Made by a program: the position numbers and the translations under genes. Below, one piece after another: positions 57,428 through 64,000 of a stretch of 64,000 bases of DNA. The stretch is taken from NCBI GenBank assembly GCA_027946555.1, contig JAPEVC010000015.1:62001-126000 (forward strand), written 5' to 3'. The DNA is from Gnomoniopsis sp. IMI 355080 (taxonomy: Eukaryota; Ascomycota; Sordariomycetes; Diaporthales; Gnomoniaceae). Position 1 is the first letter of the stretch. The number at the start of each line of letters is the position of its first letter. The notes under the pieces are model-generated. The model made no database searches and was not told the origin of the DNA. It saw only the letters and a program-made list of their open reading frames with translations.

Positions 57428-60400
57428 TCAAAGCGACCCGACGCCCCTATCCTCCAAACTCTCATCCCACCCACCTGTCTCGAGCAACCACTCGCCCACA
57501 CGCTCCTTGACATGGCCCACCCTCTCTCCAAGACCGCTTCTCCACTGCTCTTCCACCACACGAACCTTTTCTTTCAATTCGTCTGTCAAGCGTTGTCCCT
57601 CTTTATTTTGGAAGCCCTCAACGGCATCCTTTCCCGCGCCGCCCTCTTCATCCATGACTCGAGCGCGAGCCACAAGCACTGCCTCGTTCACCTCATGCAA
57701 CAAACAGAACAAGTTTGTCTGATTCTCTATGAACTGGTAGGTGCTTTTTTCGGCATGAAGCAGCAGGCTGAAAAGGTACTGCAAGGGGTGATCCACGTAG
57801 GAAGGGTTCTCGACAATTTCAGCCTGCGGGATTTGAATACGGAAATCAGCTAGAGATCTCGAATGGCCACCGGCCATGCTACTTTCCCCTTCTTCGTTGA
57901 CAGGGCTTGACCCCAATGGGACGCGGTCGAGTAGCCTGCAAAGCGGCGGGGCGATGTCCCAGAACGCGGACAGTTGTACCTCCACCCCGCGCACGACATT
58001 CTGCTCAATTACATCACGAAACTCGCTGGTTCTCTTGAGAATGTCGTTCGCAAAAGCCAGAGCCCGTCTCGCGGCGTCTTCAGCGAAGAACGCCGATGCG
58101 TGCGCCATCTTCTCCTCGTTGCCCCCAAGACGGTAAGGGGTGATGACCATCTCGCGATAGCGGTCGTTCCGATCGGAGAGGAGGTCATAGACTGCACGGT
58201 GGAGAACCTCTCGGGTCTCAAATATCCACTTGAGAAGGGTGAGCTTCTCGAGAAGCTCAGGGTGCTCATCGCCCTCCTCCTGAGGCATGTTGGGGTTAGG
58301 CTCGCGGGTCTCGACGAAGAGTCGCGAGCGTAGCTCATCGAAGAGCATGGTTGCCTTTGTGATGCGACTGGTCAATAGCTCGTTGAGAGGAACTACTACA
58401 TCAGTCTGGAAGCGGTCAAAGTCCTTCTTCTCCAAGTCTTTCGACGCTTGCTTCTCGCTCTCACTGGAGTCAGCCTCAATGGCGGCTGCCTCCGCATATG
58501 TCATCCGGCCGAGGCCAACCTCCTCTTGAAGGTTCTTCCGAAGCGCTTGTCGGCGTTTGGAAGCCGCCTCGACAGCCTCATCGTGCATGACACGGCTGTC
58601 GTGATTGAAGCGACTCTTCGTTGCGTCCACCTCAGATAGATCACTCAAGGTTCTGGTGGAAGCTCTGATCTCGGCCAATTCAGGATGATTATTGTTCACG
58701 GCTGGATGGTGGCGAGGATAGGGCGGTGGTAAGGTGACGAGTCGCGAGACGTCGAGATAATTTGGGTTTGGAGTATTTGGCAATGAAATAGAGTGTTGCA
58801 AACCGCTCAGCACATGATTGTTGCTGTAGATTTGCTGGAAAGAAGCATGGCCCGCGGGTGACTCGTGCCAGCCTTGCTTTTCCGGTGGGTATTCGGTTGA
58901 GAGGTCCCTTTCGCCGGAGTCTCCGATAGGACTCTCAAACCACTGCAGGGCTTCCCGGGCTTCTTTCGGCACACTCATGTATTTGGACTCACGTTTCGAC
59001 CTCTCCCACTTTGTTGATTCTCCAGATGAGACTGATTCCCACCACCTGCTGGCTGGCCGCCCACGAGAATCATCATCTCGCCTGTCACTAACACTCATGC
59101 TCAAGATAGGCGAGAGAGATGGTTGAAAATTGGAGTTGTAGTTTGTGGAGCCCGCAGGAGGTCCGCTTGGAGAGAGTGGCACAGCGTTTGCGGATGGGGG
59201 AGCCGAGATGGACTCTCCAGGCTTGGAGGTCTCACAGCGATAAACAGAGCTTATTGATCCACGATGTGACCTGTTTGGCTCTGACGACTGAGGCGTCCAC
59301 TCGCTGCCCTGTGAAGTGGTAGACTCGCGCCTGCTTGTCATAGGACGAAACAAGTCTCTTGTGAGATCGAATATTTCAGAACCCATAGCGCTGATGGCTG
59401 TCGCGTAACGTTCCCTTCGGATCCTGGATTCACTAACGATGAATTCGGCAAAAAGTCGTACTCGTTCCGCATCATCCGTGGCCTTGGCTTCTTTCTGAGC
59501 AAAGGCACTGAACCTTTCGATCGTATTATGGGAGAACTGCTCCGTATTCTGACTGGTTGCTAACTCTCGAGCCATGACAACAGACTTTGAGGTGAGAGGT
59601 GTGGGAATCACCCCGTCAGGTCCCATCGGTGTTATCGATCTCGACGTAGATCCGCTTCGGGGAGGTGGAGTTGGTAAGGCCTTTGGTACGACAGCGGATG
59701 ATTCACCCGGAGTATGTGTTTTCATAGGCCGAGGCGAAAAAGGGGGGGTGGACACCTCCCTTCCGGGCGACCTCCTGCTCGAGTCACTGGCTCTAGGGGT
59801 CGAACCACTATTTTCATCATCCTTATCACTGCCGGTCAAGTCTCCGCTTCTTGGAGTTCTCTGTGGCTGTCCAGCACTCCGTGGCGTAGCCTTGCCAAAC
59901 GTCGTTCGCCTTGTCAATCCGCCAGCCAATGATGGTATCACAATGTCATCTAGATTCGAAATCGGAGCATCAATGGACAAGCGTGAACTACGCGTGCGGC
60001 TCTCATTTCTTCTTTCTTTCAATGGCTTGTCGCTTCGCTGAGCATTCGTCCTATTCAAGAGGGCATTGGGGTTGGATGACGACGTGGTAGGCTCTTGGCC
60101 AGCAGCATTTCTATCAAGAGGGAGGACAGCAGCCAAGGGAGGTGACGCTTGGCGCAGATGTTCTTGTGCTTGAGGCTGGGTGCTCGTACGGTCCTCTTCG
60201 ACCCAATTGGCTGGAGTCGGTGGTACTGGGCCCAAGGCGGTAACACCGCTCGGAGGCGGCCGTCGTGTGGGCGGGGAGATTATGGGCTGAGTCTCACTGG
60301 AGATTTCCCTGCTGGTACTCTGAGAGCGTGAGGGTCGGGGTGGCGGACCTGGAGGAGGCGGTGGTAGAGGCATGGCTGGATCCCATCTTGATTGTGAGGC

Positions 60401-61172
60401 TGATCGTGATCGAGCAGAAGTCGGAGTGTCAAGGGAGCCAGTAGACGCCGCTCGCCGTGAAGCAGGGGGCATGCCCATAGGAGATGCCGTGTCCTCAATC
60501 CTTCGCAAACCGACTGCGGGAATCTGGATGCTGAGGGGATTTGGCCGAGTTGACGAGGAGCCCACGGCCTGACGATGCCCAGAGCCAAAGGCATCTGGTG
60601 AGGTGGTCTGATCTGGCTCCCTCCTCCTACTCAAGGACGGAAAACCGAATCTCCGTTCACGAGATGAGCCTCTGCCATTGGGAGGTGGAGGGAAGGACGG
60701 GTTGTTTGGTGTCTCCGGTGAGGGTCGATGTATAGTAGGTAACGGAGTCCTGGACAAGGTCATGTTGGCGGTCTGTGGACTGTCAAGGTACACGCTAGCT
60801 GGCCTCTGGCTCCTTGGAGGAGAGTAAGGTGGAGGAGGAAGAGGAGAGCCTTTTATATATATCAGCCACTAATTACAAGTCAAATCACCATGTGCTGACC
60901 TAATGGGAAAAGGAAAAAAGCATGGTACCGTTTGAGTCTGGGGTGCCCAATTGATGACCCCTTTCCGGACCCGGGCCAGGTATCGGTGAGGGCAGCCATT
61001 GCTGTGGATTGTACGGTTGAATAGCACTTGCTGGAGTTGAAGCGTTGTAAGAATTGGAGCTGTACGACACTGCGGACAAAGGCGTGTTGGCGCTCTGTGA
61101 GAAGCTACCCAGCGACGTCAATAATGGATTCAGCCTCTGGCGCAGTCGCGATCCATCACGGCTGTCGCTCAT
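57428..61172 (-). CDS. Large conserved fungal protein with disordered N-terminal half, function unknown
   Basis: Minus-strand exons 60929-61172 and 57428-60849 (79-nt intron) give 1221 residues. The N-terminal 420 residues are Ser/Pro/Arg-rich with polyproline (PLPPPPPGPPPRP) and many S/T-P sites, suggesting a phosphorylated, disordered scaffold. A helical segment, FSAFAQKEAKATDDAERVRLFAEFIVSES, lies near residue 520. The last 450 residues are strongly helical (KRRQALRKNLQEEVGLG...EKLTLLKWIFETREVLHRAVYDLL), probably coiled-coil or bundle. I do not recognise the family. No signal peptide or membrane span is seen. The short first exon (MSDSRDGSRLRQRL) was found by splice frame and carries the likely start. 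Confidence 0.85.
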
Positions 61173-64000
61173 CGTAACTGCGTAAGAGGCGCGATGTAGC
61201 AACCCCCGCCCAATCCGGCCGCGAAGAGTCCCAGCAACCTGAGTTTGGCACAATTGCAGTGTTTGGAAACTGCCCAACGAAGACTTTCTTGAGGAACAAG
61301 AGTAAACCAGTCCCTCATGAGGCGCACGATCGACGTCGTCTGCCTCGCGTGCCCCGCGTTACAGTCCACCGAGCGAGGAGCCGGGGTTTAACTCTGCTGC
61401 AACGGACCGGACCCGCGCAAGCAGCGAAAGTGCAATTGAGTAGGCGAGGATGCGACCCAGCCCTAGAGCGGAACCCAGCTCGCAGCAACGAGGTCCGTGA
61501 CAACTGATGCGAAGGACGTAAAGCTTAGAGAGGAATCAGATCGACGATGTGAAGAAGGGTTGCTCAATCATGTGTGGCTGACAATCCTGGTCCTCGGAGG
61601 ACCTGCTTGAGTATAGCGTAGACTCGGCAGGACTGCGGGACTGATGTATTCAACGACCACAATGTCGACCTGCAGGCTGCATGAGAAGCCTTATCCGGCT
61701 GTAACCTCACCCCGGGGGAAGTCAAGCAACGACTCCTGCGCTTCTGTTCCTGTCACCACTGACTTGGGTTTGCCAAGAGGGCGATCTGAACAGACGAGGG
61801 TGGTCGACTAGGTTAGGTAGCTCGAGCGAGGGTCTGGTCTGAAGTATTGGTCAGAGGAGGATGGCCAGTCAAATCCACCCACTCAGGCAAAGATCACAGC
61901 ACCAAGGCAGAGAAGCTAATGCAGTGCACAAACATCCGACTGCTCAAAAGACCGGAAAACTGTATAGCTTGATAGGAACGTAGCATCGCGGCGGAGGATG
62001 TCAGGGTAGTGGGAATTCGATTTTCATGGTCAGCGACCGCTCTGTCGATAAACGACTCCTGGCCTTCGAGTCAGAATCCGCTCACAGGACGACCTCATGT
62101 GGGCCGGTATAGTCCAGGACATGGTGAGGCTCTTTGGCTTGTAAGACATTTGGACCTTTCACAAGGCCGATGGGACATGCTGGGCATGACGCGTGAAGGC
62201 TTTGAGGGGTGGGTCGCGCCCTCGCATGGGGACACAATTGGAGCCTGTCCAGTGCCAAGGTGTGGTCCGGACTAAAAATAGACATGCTCGAAAAAGGACG
62301 AAGTGATCTTATTTGCTGCCGAGCCTGGGACTGTGTGATGGAAAAGGTTGTCGGCGCTTAGAGAAGACCACCAGATTCGATCAAGTCTGCGGGCCTATTC
62401 GAGTCTAACTTGCATAAGCTTAGTGGATCTACCTAGGTCTCCAGAGTACATGGGTCAGGGATTGTCAAGACCCCTGTGGCGTGAACGTTCGTGGTGGAGT
62501 TCCACCCAGCCTTTCTCGACTTGATATTTGGTCTCGCTACCGTCAATCCTCACCGAGACTATGATAACGCATGCTGGAGAATGCCCACAAAGGACCAACG
62601 CTCCTACTTTGCATGCAGCACACGGCTTGCTATTATCGATCAAGCTGCAAGGGCGGCACGCACCGTCTCACTCTGCTTCCTGGCAGCAGTTCGTGGAGAG
62701 CCTTGACCTGCCTGCAGTACGACACCGCTGGCATATCTCTGCATGTCCAGAACCAGACAAGAAACGAAACAAACCCAGGTTGTCGAGTGCTGGCCTTGGC
62801 TAGCTTCCACGCCTGTTCGTCCAAGATGATTACGGGTGACCCGTCTCGGTTGTTACCGGTTCGTTACATGCTGTTGGTGTACACGCGAGAGACCAACTTG
62901 CTTACTTGCCAAGAAATATAGCCACGGAACGAACCAAACCCGCTGCAAGAATGCAATGTTTAGGCTCTCTGACTGTCCAACTGGACATGGTCCAGAATTA
63001 CTTTAGCATTCCGAATGACACTGAGCAAGTAAAGTAAGTGCTCATGGGTCTTTCCCCTCTTGTCTTGACCTGGATTATTGCTCTGCCCCCTGGCTGCCTG
63101 GTTGCATTCCTTTTGGTGGGGCCGAGCGCTCAGGCCTTCCGGTGGGTAAGGGTCCTTCGCTCAACATGTGCGCTTGCAACCATATCATGCATCTACGACT
63201 ATGTATAGGGACGTCTTGTTCTAAGAAATAATTACCTCCACCACCGTGTAGCTCTCGGAAACCGCCTGTTCCGTGCAGAATATGCTTGGTTCGAGTGGAT
63301 CATGATACTGCAAAGTTGGGCTGCAGATGCCCAGGTGTGAAACCCACCAACTATTCATAGAAAGCAGTTAAAAATTAAAATCTCCATATTAGCCGACTCA
63401 GTCCATGTCCCATGCCTAGTCGCAATGCGGTCTAATTCTCAAAATAGACAGTTCATCCCGGATCTGGACCTGCGACTATCATTTGTTTTCTACGGTGCTT
63501 TGATATTATTGTAAGCCGAACGGTGACTTGAAGACGTTGTTTCAGTCGGCTTAGAGATCCCATTTAGCAATCACGCTCCAAATTAGACATTCAAATAAAA
63601 TTAGACCTATACTCAGACTAGCCAGAATATTGCACGCTGTTGCGGCGGTCGATGCTGTAGGTACTGGACCCAGCATTGCGACGACATAGGTCTAGACGGG
63701 CATTCAACCCGCTCTCATCACCTGCACTCTGGGTCCTATTCCCGGTGTGGCATCAGTTGACAGTTCGATTACATTACTTACCGAGGTATGTAGGATATAG
63801 CCATGCTATTGGTCTCTGATTTGACTGTGGGATTGTGACATTGATAGGTCACCTAGCTTACAAAATTTCAACAATCAGGCGATAATATAAAATGGAATAC
63901 AAGGTGTAATAGAATAATATTTACAAGATTCAATAATTATGCTGAAGTCTTCGATAAGCATGACCTGACATTCAATCCATCTTTTTCCTTGTGCTCAACC
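61173..64000. other. Right-hand intergenic region
   Basis: Promoter of the minus-strand gene and 2.8 kb without a supported gene. An ACCTAGGT motif lies near 62430. The last 700 bases are AT-rich. Open frames up to 116 codons show no motifs. Confidence 0.5.

Overview
This window is nuclear DNA of a filamentous ascomycete, most likely a Sordariomycete (inference). Genes carry one to seven short introns, mostly 50-150 nt, with GT(A/G)NGT donors, CTAAC-like branch sites and (T/C)AG acceptors. The protein set is typically fungal: a ZDS-type regulator, a DUF2433 protein, a CUE/Smr protein, GT25, a LaeA-like methyltransferase, a PaxU-like protein and GH78. Intergenic DNA is sprinkled with TACCTAGGTA-type palindromes. 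Gene models were read by eye from frames, splice signals and family motifs. All spliced models given here keep an open frame.

Left part (1-23 kb), mostly housekeeping: a HECT ubiquitin ligase of the UFD4/TRIP12 type (minus, cut by the left edge); mitochondrial branched-chain keto acid dehydrogenase E1 alpha (plus); a six-exon GFA/CENP-V zinc enzyme that no single frame reveals (minus); a divergent soluble fumarate-reductase-like flavoprotein (plus); a tiny membrane-protein ORF; COQ5 (plus); a DUF2433 protein with an added RRM-like domain and RGG tail (minus); and a ZDS1/2 homologue (minus).

Middle (23-40 kb): a 4-kb stretch with no convincing gene; a secreted GH78 rhamnosidase-like enzyme (plus) tail-to-tail with a long cytosolic amidase (minus); a CUE-DUF1771-Smr protein; and the NPC1/NCR1 sterol transporter (both plus). 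The NPC1 stop codon is followed by a long in-frame open stretch.

Right part (41-57 kb), an accessory-looking run of seven plus-strand genes: a bicovalent-FAD BBE-like oxidoreductase, a cytochrome P450, a GT25 glycosyltransferase with a GC-AG intron, a LaeA/TAM-type methyltransferase with very small exons, a small orphan, a DUF829/PaxU-like protein with an 11-bp triple repeat in its promoter, and a secreted jacalin-lectin plus aerolysin-like protein. No polyketide synthase, NRPS or terpene synthase is visible, so a biosynthetic cluster is only a hypothesis. A large low-complexity conserved protein follows on the minus strand (57.4-61.2 kb), and the last 2.8 kb shows no gene. No tRNA, rRNA, CRISPR or intact transposon was recognised.
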